Positions 22,713-33,735 of a stretch of 64,000 nt of DNA are shown one piece after another. Made by a program: the position numbers and the translations under genes. Each line of letters starts with the position of its first letter. Positions within the stretch are counted from its first letter, which is position 1. The stretch is from Adiantum capillus-veneris (Eukaryota > Streptophyta > Polypodiopsida > Polypodiales > Pteridaceae). The DNA lies in NCBI GenBank assembly GCA_014529385.2, contig CM043963.1:103954912-104018911 (forward strand), read 5' to 3'. The notes below the pieces were generated by a model. That model searched no databases, had not been told where the DNA came from, and saw only the letters and a list, made by a program, of their open reading frames with translations.

Positions 22713-23728
22713 TGTTAGTAGCCTAGCTAATGGGAACACTATTTTTTATCACTTCAAGGCAAACTTCTTGTAATTTGCTTCAATTATTGAATGAAAATCC
22801 TATTAAGTCCCTTTCTGTATCAAAGTCACACATTTAGACAAAGTAAATGGGGCCAAGATCTTCTAGCTTGTACTTACATTTGGATTGGATACGGTTACAA
22901 GCACTATTTTACCTAGAATGTGAGTCAAAAATCCTTATTTTTAACCTTAGTTAAGCTATAAAATCCATTTTTGCAAAAAATAAACCTAAGTTTTGGATAA
23001 TGAAAGTAGTTTCTATCAACATAGTCTTGCTTCTCTTGCTTCTCTTGCTGGTATCTCCCTTGTACAGTGTGGCCTTTTTAATTTGAGGATTGCTACGTGC
23101 TCATAGGTAAAAGCTCATGTTTTGTTTTAAGTTTCTTATAATAATTTGTGGTCATAAGCATGCTTCTCAACAAATGTTTTTTACTCATACTACACAAATT
23201 CATTTTTGAGTATAGAAGTAAAATAGACCTTGCTTAGAGAAATCTTTTGAGTGTTTCAGACATCTGAACCAACCTGTTAAAAATAGGTTGTTGTTATTAG
23301 GCACGATTTTTCTTAACTGTCTGAACAACGAGTTACATCATGGGGACATCCAATATGGCATGGTTGATTTGTGTAGTAAGTTTGAGTGCATTTGGAGTCT
23401 TGTAGCTATCATAGATCATTGCTTGATTCTTATGGGGAAGTAGAGTATCTTTTGGTGTCTAACACCCACTTTAGATTGGCAAGGTAGACTAAGGTTTTCT
23501 AAGAGGATGACCATCTCTTGTAGCCTCCATGCACGAGTCGGGTCAACTACGTCCCATGGATTGATATATTAGTGTCTTTGGTTTTCGCTCTACTAACATT
23601 GATATGGTGAGGCTGAGCAGTTGGTCGAGCAGCCAACTAACAATTACAGCATTACCAATAAGAACTTTTCCAATTCTTTGTTTGTGCATATATGCAAGAA
23701 CCTTGTGCTCCAACTCATCACAGCATAG

Positions 23729-23777
<49 letters not shown>

Positions 23778-24339
23778 TTCTTTGCCCATTTTCTATTTTG
23801 ATATTTGTTAACATATCAAATATTAAACTTTCAGCTAAAATCTAATAGGAGAGTTTGAATTTTTGACTTTGTTATATTCTAGATTATATTCTAGCCTGTG
23901 TCTCTTTATAAATGTGTTTTTGTTCGGTAATTTTTAAAATTAGCTTATCAATTGATTGTTTGCATGTTTTTTGGTGAGGGCTTTATATTATATTTTAAAA
24001 AAAATTCAAAGAAAAAGGCTTCCAAGGATTCACCCACTCGTTGACCTTCAAACCAAGTTCAAGAAGACTCCAAGGAAACAACAAACCCCCCCCCCCCCCC
24101 CCCCCCCCCTTCCAAAACCTCTTTTTTGTGAGAATCCACGAAGTATCAAGGGGAGCTAATTTGCAAAACAATTTCTTCATACATAAAGGTAGAAGAGATA
24201 AGCAAAAGATAGCACTTCTCTATCTAGCCTTGCTCATTTGATAGACATGCAATTGGCAAGGAGGTTTTTGAACTCTAAGAGATCAAGATTGAAAGATTCT
24301 CATTAAAGCCAAGGGTCCCCATGCAAGATGGGGCCCAAA
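22713..24339. other. unassigned DNA, probably including the Gypsy-3 3' LTR
   Basis: AT-rich with no supported ORF. It contains a (GA)n array at 23731-23774 and a run of 24 C at 24086-24109. The latter makes poly-Pro/poly-Gly frames that are not genes. Confidence 0.45.
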
Positions 24340-24548
24340 CACTGTTCGGGAAAAATGTGTCTCAGCTTAATATCGTGTCGTTTTCAATTTCCAAAATGCC
24401 GGTCGAGCGCAAGGGGAAAAGGAGAAGTTCCACCCCAAAAATAGTGTAAAAACCTAGAAAAGTAACCTAATTTTCTAAATTTTCTTCCTAGCAAAATTCA
24501 AGGAAAGGCATTTTGTATGTTTGGGAAAATGATTTTTCCTGAACACTG
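24340..24548. mobile_element. hAT-type MITE 1, 209 bp
   Basis: Inverted ends CACTGTTCGGGAAAAAT and (other side) CAGTGTTCAGGAAAAAT. Perfect 8-bp duplication GGCCCAAA at 24332-24339 and 24549-24556. No coding capacity. Same family as MITE 2. Confidence 0.92.
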
Positions 24549-24581
24549 GGCCCAAAGATCAGTTCTCAATCTCTTCGTGTC

Positions 24582-24797
24582 CAGTGTTAGAAAAAAACCG
24601 GGGTACAATGTATTTTAACCGGTTAAAATCATAAAATCCCGGTTAGATTTTGAGCTTTCCTTTAAGAAAACCGGAAAATTTACACAAGTTTTAGTGTAAA
24701 TACCGGCCAAAGCTTTAAATTTTGACCTAAAAACCGGTAGAATTTTAAGTTTGCCCTTATTTTCTTCGGTTAGGAAAAATGTATTTTTCTAACCCTG
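24582..24797. mobile_element. hAT-type MITE 3, 216 bp
   Basis: Inverted ends CAGTGTTAGAAAAA and (other side) CAGGGTTAGAAAAA. Perfect 8-bp duplication TTCGTGTC at 24574-24581 and 24798-24805. Internal sequence is rich in ACCGG/CCGGT motifs. It is a different subfamily from MITEs 1 and 2. Confidence 0.92.
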
Positions 24798-24805
24798 TTC
24801 GTGTC

Positions 24806-25151
24806 CACTATTCTGTCCTCCAAGATTCTTTTTCTTTGTACAAACTTCTTGCAGGAGTATTCCCCAACGTGAAGGCGAGATAACCTTACCCTGACTTTAA
24901 CCAAAAGTGACCATTGGTATCAAGGATTCTTATCTCGTCTTTGGGAGCAAGTAACCAACCATTGGTTTTAAGAATTCACCACCTAGTGCCCATTGGCTTG
25001 TAGACTTGTGGTTGTGAATCTTGTGTTTGTACTTGCATGACAACTCGTGTTGTTCTTTGCCCATCAAATTGGAATTTTTTTGTAGTGTTTTGGAAATTAG
25101 TGATTTTTTTTCTCATTTTCAACCATTAAAATAATAGGAAGGACATGTCAC
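24806..25151. other. unassigned DNA between MITEs
   Basis: No ORF. It contains three loosely similar phrases around CCATTGGT (about 24910, 24960 and 24990), too short to call a repeat family. Confidence 0.4.
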
Positions 25152-25158
25152 GGCTCAC

Positions 25159-25369
25159 CAGTGTTCGGGAAAAATGTGTCTCAGCTTTATATCATGTCGG
25201 TTTTTATTTCAAACATGCAAGGGGAAAGGGAGAAATTCCACCCCAAATTAGAGAAAAATAGAGTAAAAACCTGCAAAATAAACCTAATTTTTTAAATTTT
25301 CCTCTTGGCAAATTTAAGGAAAGTAATTTTGTATGTTTGGGAAAAATGATTTTTCCCGAACATTGCCTG
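25159..25369. mobile_element. hAT-type MITE 2, about 210 bp
   Basis: Left end CAGTGTTCGGGAAAAAT; right end TTTTTCCCGAACATTG. The interior is clearly the same as MITE 1. Flanked by GGCTCAC at 25152-25158 and 25370-25376, with four extra bases between the right inverted end and the repeat. Confidence 0.85.
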
Positions 25370-25376
25370 GGCTCAC

Positions 25377-26319
25377 GCCCCGCGAAAGCACCGGTCACGA
25401 ATTCCAAGAATTGGTACCAATGTGAATGTAGATTGTACCCTCTAGCATGATCATGTACAAGCCAAAAAAGCACCAAGGTACATACACATGTGATCTTCAA
25501 ACTTCGATGTCATGTATTGAGCCTTGATAAAGTTTTCTCACATGTGGCTTACTCACATTAAGTAAGTATTGTGTGTATGTAGGCCACTTATTTTTTTGTT
25601 TCATTGAGGAGTGGGTCACACACTCATGCACCCCCACATGCAAGGGCGCAATGGTAGAAAGGGAGTGATATGATAATGCCATTGAGGAGGGGAGCCAACT
25701 TCCAAGTTGAAGGTAACATCTAACTCCATGTTTGAACCATGGAGCCTAGGTGTCTCCCACACTCGAGGGGGGTAATGGTGCATGCGCGGGGGTAATGGTC
25801 ATAAGGAATTGATCTGACTTTCCCCATACATGAGGAAGGGGGTAAGATAGAGAAAATTTAATTGCACCTTTTTGGGTGTAGGTATTGAGGGAAAGAGGGT
25901 TAACTCATAATTGATACCCTCCCCTTGTATGGATGGCCCCTTAGAAGCATAGAAGACTGGCCTCCTTTTGGGGTTGGACATCAAGTGGTAAATAACCATG
26001 GGAATAACCTTTCCTCAAACGGTTGGCTTTAATCGTGGGAAGGAACCCCCTCTTGTGGTGACAACGACTTAAAGCTCACATTGTTTGAAGTATTTGAAAC
26101 CATGTGCGATTCTAGCCTTAAAAGAGACATGAGTCTCATATGGTACTACAGTACCAACAACGTCATATTTTTTATTGAATCCGAAGGAGTTTGTATGCTA
26201 CCTTATCCAGGTATCCTCCACCTCACTAACCCTCATTAGGTATTTAATGAAGCTAGAGAGATGGGATCAACGGCTGTAAATTGAGCATGGGAATCTTGAG
26301 GCAGTTAACCGATAAAAAA
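25377..26319. other. unassigned DNA
   Basis: No supported ORF and no transposon ends seen. Short open frames at 25497-25682 and 25799-25999 (minus) have no recognisable content. Confidence 0.4.
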
Positions 26320-26408
26320 AGGGACCGTAGTCAACGTCTCGAGGTGGCTCGAACCCACCACGTGGTGTGTTGATAGGTTGTTGCCCTAACCACATTGGCA
26401 CATAGCTT
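26320..26408 (-). repeat. tRNA-derived SINE head or degenerate tRNA-like sequence
   Basis: On the minus strand a GCCAATGTGGTTAGGGC segment resembles an RNA polymerase III A box, and TGGGTTCGAGCCACC about 45 bp downstream resembles a B box (GGTTCGANNCC). The stem around the B box can pair as in a T arm. No proper anticodon arm or acceptor stem is seen, so it is not a working tRNA gene. The 3' end is uncertain. Confidence 0.45.
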
Positions 26409-26906
26409 TTGATGGCATCTAAAGTATAGCACAACCTTATATTGTGAATGCAAACAAGAAAAAGTAAACTCGGCCAAAAAAGTAAACTTGCAGAGCATCC
26501 GACGGTGCACATTGTTTTTTCTTTTGAGCCTCGCTTACGAGTCGTCGACCCCATGGTTTGGGGTTCATTAAAAACCCCGTGGTCTTTAGTATTGAGGCCT
26601 TATCCTTAGCAACAACATGACTATTAAGCCTATTGCTCTCTGAGTTGTTTGTGAATACTTATTGTTGGTAGAGAAGTAATCATTGGTTACTTATCAACCT
26701 TTTTTTTTGGGAAGAACTCACAATGGTGACTGGATTATATTATCAGAACCAAAAATATACAATTCACTGTCATGCTCGTGCCATCTTCTAACGACCAAAG
26801 TTACATCGGCAAACCAGAGCGCTACCCCATGACCAAAGTTACATCGGCAAACCAGAGCGCTACCCCATGACCAAGATAGGTCGTACTCCTTTACCCAAGT
26901 AAGCGA
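26409..26906. other. unassigned DNA up to the Copia-1 D break, with a 38-bp tandem duplication
   Basis: Two perfect 38-bp units lie at 26793-26830 and 26831-26868 (starting GACCAAAGTTACATCGG), followed by a partial third (GACCAAG). This is directly beside the point where homology to Copia-1 stops. Confidence 0.7.
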
Positions 26907-27520
26907 GCTATGCATAAATCTGCTGACCTGTGAGACTGCAAACCGAATATCTGGCCTTGTGTTGCATACATAAATGAGGCATCCAATAGCAGTTTGGTAA
27001 AGAGTGACATCTGTAGAATCACCAGCATCATGAAGACTCAATTAAACCTGTTTCCATGGGAGTGGGAATAGGTTTGCAATCTTCAAGTCCAAACTTACAT
27101 AGCAATGTCTCTATGTAACTTTTCTGACACAAGGCAATACCACCATCACACTACTTAAACTGTATACCCAAGTAATGATGCAATCTTTCATCTTGAAAGT
27201 AGCATTCGAATCAGCCTTAAATTCAGCAATATGTCTCTCATTTGGTCGAGTAATCAACAAATCATCTACATAAAGAATCACAACAAGAACTACATCACCC
27301 TCACACTTTACATACAATGTGCTTTCTGTTGGATTGTCAGGAAAGCCTTGTTTGACCAAATGAGTGTTAGCTTTCTCATACCAAGCACGAGGAGACTGCT
27401 TCAACCCATACAAAGCCTTCTTACATCTACACACTTTGTCCTCTTGTTCTTTCTTGACAAAACTATGAGGCTGGGTTACATAAACTTCCTCAAAATATGT
27501 CACCATTCAAGAAAGCAGTA
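26907..27520 (-). pseudogene. Copia-1 D reverse transcriptase and start of RNase H
   Basis: Minus strand: YFEEVYVTQPHSFVK, KKALYGLKQSPRAWY and the active site LYVDDLLIT (about 27245-27290). After a frameshift near 27180 the linker continues with GCLIYVCNTRPDIRFAV and SRFMHS, where homology stops. Confidence 0.88.
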
Positions 27521-27588
27521 ACAATGTCTGATTGATGTACATCCCAACCAAAATTTAAAAGGCCTGCTCATTTTTAGCCCTTTCCTCA

Positions 27589-28672
27589 TCAAGTGATCTG
27601 CATTAGTAAAATAGGCTGATCTGTAACATTTTCGGAAACCCCCATAGGCTGTACATTTGCCTCATTGGAATTAACATCCGAACTTCCACCACTGAAAAGA
27701 GGCAACAAAGTGTCATAAATGTCCTGTGAGCTTACATTACTGTCTCTAGTACATGACAGCAAGAGCTGATCAGAATCTTCCACAAATACTATATCCCGTG
27801 AAACTAGAATACGCTTTGTTTGCGGATGATACAACCTGTAACCTTTGCTTTTAGCAGTATAACCAACAAAAATACATTTGAAAGCCTTATCATCCAATTT
27901 TCTGCGCTATTTTTGTGGCACCAAAGCACATGCCAAACAGCCAAAAACACGCATTGCTCAATAGAAGGCTTTCTATCATGCCATGCTTCATATGGAGTAA
28001 TAGAATGCAAAGCTTTCATAGGACACATGTTAAGTACATAAGTGGCACACATGATGGCCTCAAGTCAAAAAGAATGCGGCAAAGCTTAACTTTTGACCAT
28101 ACATCGTGCCAGTTTTGTAAGTGACCTATTTTCTAGCAACACCATTTTGATGAGGTGTATAAGGCACTGTACATTGGTGTTTTATCCCATGAATAACCAG
28201 AAATGCAGTAAATTCATGAGACATATACTCCCCTCCTTGATCAAAACAGAGAGTGCCCATAGTACATTTTGATAGATTTTCAGCTGAAGCACATAAAAAC
28301 TTCAGACTTTGCTTTAAGCGAAAATACCCATGCATGCCTGGAGTAATCATCAATCAAAGTCAGGAAGTAAAGGTAATTGCCCAAGGACGGAGTTTTTATC
28401 GGTCCATAAACATCACTATGCACAAGCTGCAACGTACATGTGACCCTAACTGAACCATCCTTTGGAAACTTTGAACGATGTATCTTACCCAAAATACAAC
28501 CTTCACAAACATGTTTGACAGGTGCTTCAAGATGCGGCAAAGAAGCAAACATATCAATTTTTTGCAAACACAGCAAACTGGCAAAATTCAGATACCGAAA
28601 ACGTGCATGCCACAATATGCATCTGAAACAACCCTTGAATTTGCAATTGCATTTGAAAAATTTTGTCCACAC
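27589..28672 (-). pseudogene. Copia-1 D integrase
   Basis: Minus strand: CEGCILGKIHRSKF zinc module, VHSDVYGPIKT (first Asp), then FDQGGEY, which lacks the usual SDRGGEY spacing so the second Asp is displaced, and NGVARK then TAG at the Glu site. The C-terminal part IFVGYTAKSKGYRLYHPQTKRI is present. Several frame changes. Confidence 0.86.
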
Positions 28673-28786
28673 TTTTCATACAAAGTGAGCTTACAACCCA
28701 CATCACAAAAGTCTAGATGAAACAATTTCATCACCAAAACTGAGATCATGAACTATACATCTATCATCCACAAATTTGACTACAAG

Positions 28787-29230
28787 TCAAAGTCTAGCAA
28801 GTGCAGATACAGACAAAAGATTCTTCTTGATCCCAGGTACATAAAGTGCATCAACAAGTGTAAAAGAACTGCCATTTGCAGCAGTAAGCACAATCTTTCT
28901 AACCCCTTGAACCGGATAAGAGGCATTGTTGGCACAAGTGGCTGAATTCCCATGAGGGACAGACTCGAGAGAGGTGAACAATTCACGATGTGAGGTAATG
29001 TGCTTTGTAGCACCACTGTCAAAATACCACACATGTGAATCTTCAGCAACTGACATGCATGCATCATGGACAACAGGATTGTAAGTGCACTCTACACTAA
29101 AAGCCCATTTTCCAACAACATCAGCATCGCAGTCTCCTTTCATAGAAGACTCAACTATGGCTGCATTTGTAGTGAAACCAGCATTTGCAGTAGAACCCAC
29201 CTCTTTCTTCTTAGCCTCTTTGGCCTTCAA
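28787..29230 (-). pseudogene. Copia-1 D protease
   Basis: An open stretch of 147 codons with the intact active site DSG in VWYFDSGATKHITSHREL, and the C-terminal VDALYVPGIKKNLLSVSALARL. Copy A has DNG and a stop in the same places. Confidence 0.87.
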
Positions 29231-29239
29231 CTTAGGACA

Positions 29240-30110
29240 CTACTTGATCAAGTGATCATTAGCTTTACAATAATGGCAGCGCATCTTCTTTTTTCCCTTA
29301 TCACCAGAATTTCCAAACGAATCGCTGCCAGTAGAAGCATTAGGAACATGTGATTTTCCACTCGCAAATAAACCATAAGAAGTGGTTGCATTGATGTTAC
29401 CACCCTTTCTTTGAGAAGCAATAAAATCATGTTCAACTGCACGCTATCTAGTCCTGTTTTTTTGGAAAGTGATTCTTGCAATAGCAATGTGCACAATGTA
29501 TCAAACTTGACAACTTCAAGATTTCCTTGGGTCATAAGTCTCCAAGTACTAGCAAAAGTTTGGTAAGAATTTGGTAAGGCATCAAGAATAGTCTGCACAA
29601 GGGAACTATTTAAAATGACTTCACTTGCATAAATAAGTTGCTCATTGATATCCTTGACACCAGCAAGGAAAGTGCCCACATCATCTTACTCATGCGTAAT
29701 CTTTGACTCCAACTCTTTAAGCAACAATGCAGTTTTAGCCTCATTGCGACTTGCATAAAGACCAGCCATAATATCCCAAGCCTGCTTTGTAGATTTTACT
29801 GAACGAATATGAGGAGTAATGGTACACTTCGTAGACAACGCAATCAATGCATGAGCCTGTGCATCCTTTACATCCCAATGAGCTTGTTCAGCCGTAGGCA
29901 AAACAATTGTTACAGCAGCAAGACCTGCAACATCCTCAACATCGCCTACATCCTCAGAACCAGGGCGTACAGCAATGCCCTGCACTATATCCAAGCGCCC
30001 TATGACATAAGAACATGTTGCATCATGTAAGCCCACATAGGGTAATTGTCCCCATCCAATCTGTCCTCAATAGCAAACATCTTAAACACATCTGTGTTGT
30101 TGTCAGCCAT
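29240..30110 (-). pseudogene. Copia-1 D gag
   Basis: The ATG at 30110-30108 (MADNNTDVFKMFA) matches copy C. It carries a frameshift near 30010-30040 and a TAA at about 29690. The zinc knuckle reads CHYCKANDHLIK followed by a TAG, so the last Cys is lost from the product. Confidence 0.87.
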
Positions 30111-30472
30111 GGTAAATGCTGCACCTGATGTGAAAACTCCTCGAAAAGAGGAGAAACCAAATGGGAACAGCACATGCTATATAGCACAAACCGTAGAAGA
30201 CTGTAAGGCACCTGCTATGCAAAAAACGGCACTGACAGAAATTCTACACAAAATGACAAAATAGCTTGTCCAATATTGCTTGTAGTGGAAACGGAGGTCG
30301 AAATGAGTCCAAATCAGAAATCTGAGCAGACTAAGCTCTACGAACCCACCGAATAGTTTTTTCGACCTGCGAACGCTGGCTAAATCTCATTGAAATCGGA
30401 AAAAGTGAGCAGACCTGTGCTGGAGCTGATGGTGACTAAGGCCGAGAGGATGCAACCTGCTCTTATACCAAT

Positions 30473-30697
30473 TGTTGGAATTAGGGTTGCAAGAAAACAC
30501 ACATAGCTTGGAGAAGACGAAGGAAGCTCAAGGCACACAATAGAGAGTGTATTACTTAGTGTGCAATGGAAAGATGGATAGCCTTAGAGTGATGGATGTA
30601 TATACAATGCATGGGGAAAAACCTCCTAAAGAGGGAAAAAATGCCCCGACAGTCCTAGTGTGATAACACACATCACTACCACATGTATATGGTAACA
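30473..30697 (-). repeat. Copia-1 D 5' LTR
   Basis: Minus strand TGTTACCATATACATG...TTCCAACA, 225 bp. The primer site complement GCTCTTATACCAA lies just below 30472. Confidence 0.94.
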
Positions 30698-31490
30698 ACT
30701 CTTCTTCAATTTTCTTTCATGTAAGCTTGGTCACGTGGAGGATTTTTTCCTCCCATTCCATTTTCTCTTTCCAAACGTTTTCTATCTTCTCAAGGATGTT
30801 TGCCTTCAACTCGTTCTCCACCTTTATGATTAAGCTTTTTTGCATTGTATAAGATCCATCTTCAACCTCAATGGGAGCTATCTCTAGCATGGAGGTTGAT
30901 CCACCCATGAGGTCCTTCTCTCATTGTAAAAGCTCATTGTAAAAGTTGGAGAGCTATAGAGTATCCCACTGGATCCTTGATCTATTCCTCATCTATCTCT
31001 AATCGCTTACCTTTACTAGCCTCTTATGCTTTCTTGAAATCGGCCTTCAATTTCTCTATTCGTTTTAGGTAGATTTCCTCTTTCTGCATGAAGATCATAG
31101 AAAGATCTCTTTTTTGCATTTGATTGAGCTTCAACTCCATCTCTAAGACCTTGTTCTTTTGAGTCTAGGATTGATAAGATTTGTCTGCACCATTTCAATG
31201 TAAGAAATTAGGGGTTTTCCTAGGCGATTCTCTTATACTTATGGAGGATGCCACTTGCGTGCAACCATACATGAAAACCCACTTATTTATGGATCCTCTA
31301 GCACTAACCCAATCCCTATCTACAAATGCTGAAGGATTCATATACCCCCCTTTCTATGGTGTTTGTATGGTCAACTTGACCCCCTCTGTAATATATATAT
31401 ATATATATATATGGGTTTTATATATTGTTATTTAGAAAAAATTGATAGAGTTTCCTTTCCATGTTAGCACTAATTTCAAAATCATGTGAA
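30698..31490 (-). pseudogene. Gypsy-3 relic, inverted copy
   Basis: Reverse-complement copy of 16412-17246. The minus-strand frames are cleaner than in the left arm: MGGSTSMLEIAPIEVE, LIIKVENELKANILEKIENV and KEKMEWEEKILHVTKLT in 30908-30717, and EAQSNAKKRSFYDLHAERG in 31198-31016. These are charged, coiled-coil type. It ends at GTGAA (31486-31490), the reverse complement of the TTCAC duplication of Gypsy-2. Confidence 0.65.
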
Positions 31491-31677
31491 TGTTAAACAT
31501 TGACGTCCACTTCTAGTAGTCATGGGTAGGGCTTGTCGGTCCAATAGGAAAAGGTAAGAGTGATCGTCGATGAGAGGTGCACTCTAACTGGAACATTCAA
31601 GGGCTAGTTGGCTAAGCATGGGCACCCAAGTGTAAATGGAAGAGCTCATATAAAAGTCACCTAAACCTAAAAATCAC
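31491..31677 (+). repeat. Gypsy-2B 5' LTR, piece 1 of 3
   Basis: Starts TGTTAAACATTGACGTCCAC, the reverse-complement counterpart of 16411 downward. It stops at the ATCAC duplication of Copia-1 C and resumes at 36797. Confidence 0.9.
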
Positions 31678-31905
31678 TGTTGCCATATACATGTGGTAGT
31701 GATGTGTGTGAACACACTAGGACCGCCGGGGCATTTTTCCCTCTTTAGGAGGTTTTTTCCCCCGAGCATTGTATATACGTCCATCACTCTAGGGCTATAT
31801 TTCTTTCCATTGCACACTAAGTAACACACTCTCTATTGTGTGCCAAGTGAGCTTCCTTCGTCTTCTCCAAGCTGTGTGCATTTCTCTGCAACCCTAATTC
31901 CAACA
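31678..31905 (+). repeat. Copia-1 C 5' LTR
   Basis: TGTTGCC...TTCCAACA; TATATA at 31772-31777. It differs from the 3' LTR at a dozen or so positions. Confidence 0.95.
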
Positions 31906-32234
31906 ATTGGTACTAGAGTAGGTTGCGTCCTCTTGGGATTAGTTGCCAGCTGCTCCAGTACACGCCTACTCACTTTTTCCGATTTCAATGAGCTTTGGCG
32001 AGCGTTCGCAGTCGTTTGCTCATATTTTTGATTTGGGTTCATTTCGGCCTCCGTTTCCACTACAAACAGTGCTGCACAGGCTAGTTCGTCATTTTGTGCA
32101 GAGTTTCTGTCAGTGCGGTTTTCTATATAACAGGTGCCTTACAATCTTCTACGGTTTGTGCTATATAGCACGTGTTGTTCCCGCTCTGTTTCTCCTATTT
32201 TCGGACAGTTTTCACATCAGGTGCAACATTTACC

Positions 32235-33253
32235 ATGGCTGACAACAACAACACCGATGTGTTCAAGATGTTTGCTGCCGAGGATATGTTGGATGGGGAC
32301 AATTACCCTATATGGGCTAACATGATGCAACACGTTCTTGTGTCAAAGGGCGTCTGGAATATTATGCAGGGCATTGATGTACGTCCTAGTTCTGAGGATG
32401 TAGGCGATGTTGAGGTTGTTGCAGGTCTTGCTACAAGGATGCTGCTGTTAGAGTTGTTTTGCCTATGACAGAACAAGCTCGTTGGGATGTTAAGGATGCG
32501 CAGGCTCATGCATTGATTGCGTTTTCTGTGAAGCGCACCATTGTTCCTCACATCCTTTCAACAAAATCTTCAAAACGGGCTTGGGATATATTGGCTTGTC
32601 TTTATGCAAGTCGCAATGAGGCTAAAATTGCTTTGCTGCGTAAAGAGCTGGAGTCGAAGATTATGCATGAGGAAGATGATATGGACACTTTCCTTGCTAG
32701 TGTCAAGGATATCAATGAGAAACTTATTTCTGCAGCAGAAGTCATTTCAGACAGTTCCCTTGTGCAAACTATTCTTGATGCCTTACCAGATTCTTACCAG
32801 ACTTTTGCTAGTAGTTGGAGACTTATGACCCAAGGAAATACAAAAGTTGTCAAGTTTGATGCATTATGCACATTGATGTTGCAAGAGTCACTTTCCAGAA
32901 AAAACAGGACTAGACAACAGGCTTTTATTGCTTCTCAAAGAAATGGTGGTAACAGCATTGCAAACACTTCTTATGGTTCTGCTGCGAGTGGCAAAACTTC
33001 TATTCCTAATGCTTTTGCTGGTAGCACTTCGTCGGGCAATTCTGGTGACAAGGGCAAAAAGAAGATGCATTGCCATTATTGTAAAGCTAATGATCACTTG
33101 ATCAAGTTGTGTCCTAAGTTGAAGGCCAAAGAGGCTAAGAAGAAAGAGGGTGGTTCCACTGCAAATGCTGGTTCCACTAAAAATGCATCCATTGTTGGGT
33201 CTTCTGTGAAAGGAGACTGTAATGCTGATGTTGATGCAGAATGGGGCTTTTAG
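32235..33253 (+). pseudogene. Copia-1 C gag
   Basis: The ATG at 32235 (MADNNNTDVFKMFAAEDM) sits in ACCATGG. A single-base loss near 32443 shifts the frame; the rest is open from 32459. The zinc knuckle CHYCKANDHLIKLC (about 33070-33111) is intact (C-x2-C-x4-H-x4-C). It ends in a TAG at 33251 where a small frameshift separates it from the protease frame. Confidence 0.9.
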
Positions 33254-33735
33254 CGCAGAGTGCACTTACAATCTTGTCGTCCATGATGCATGCTTGTCAC
33301 TTGTTGCAGATTCACATGTGTGGTATTTCGACAGCGGTGCTACAAAGCACATTACCTCACATCGTGAATTGTTTACCTCTCTCGAGTCTGTCCCTTATGG
33401 GAATTCTGTCACTTGTGCCAACAATGCCTTTATCCAGTTCACGGAGTTGGAAAGATTGTGCTCAGTGCTGCTAATGGCAGTTCCTTCACACTTCTTGATG
33501 CACTTTATGTACCTAGGATAAAAAAGAATCTCTTGTCTATATCCGCACTTGGACTTGTAGTCAAATTTGTGGATGACAGATGTATAGTTCATGATCTCAG
33601 TTTTGGTGATGAAATTATTGCATTTGGCCTTTTGTGTCGTGGGCTATATAAGCTCACTTTGTATGACAAGTGTGGAAATTTTTTTGCAAATGCTATTGCA
33701 GATTCAAGGGCTATTTCAGATGCAAAACTTTAGGA
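33254..33735 (+). pseudogene. Copia-1 C protease
   Basis: Active site DSG in VWYFDSGATKHITSHREL. A frameshift near 33430 moves the continuation (GVGKIVLSAANGSSFTLLDALYVP) to another frame, and a TAG at 33731 interrupts DAKL just before the integrase zinc module. Confidence 0.87.

Larger units (their letters stand above)
26907..30697 (-). mobile_element. Copia-1 copy D, minus strand, truncated in RNase H
   Basis: In element orientation it runs from its 5' LTR (30697-30473) to a break in RNase H at 26907; the last part of RNase H and the 3' LTR are missing. Its left junction (ACTCT after 30697) is the reverse complement of the AGAGT junction of copy A, and the flanks match too. It is therefore the inverted duplicate of copy A, not a separate insertion. 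It retains the gag ATG that copy A has lost. Confidence 0.92.

Noticed and set aside
24041-24241. Poly-Pro and poly-Gly frames around 24086-24109
   Set aside because: They come from a run of 24 C; the length may also be an assembly uncertainty.
26320-26408. Functional tRNA gene
   Set aside because: No acceptor stem or anticodon arm can be folded from the visible sequence.
26907-30697. Copia-1 D as an independent insertion into a second relic copy
   Set aside because: Its junction and hundreds of bases of flank are identical in position to copy A; coincidence is not credible.
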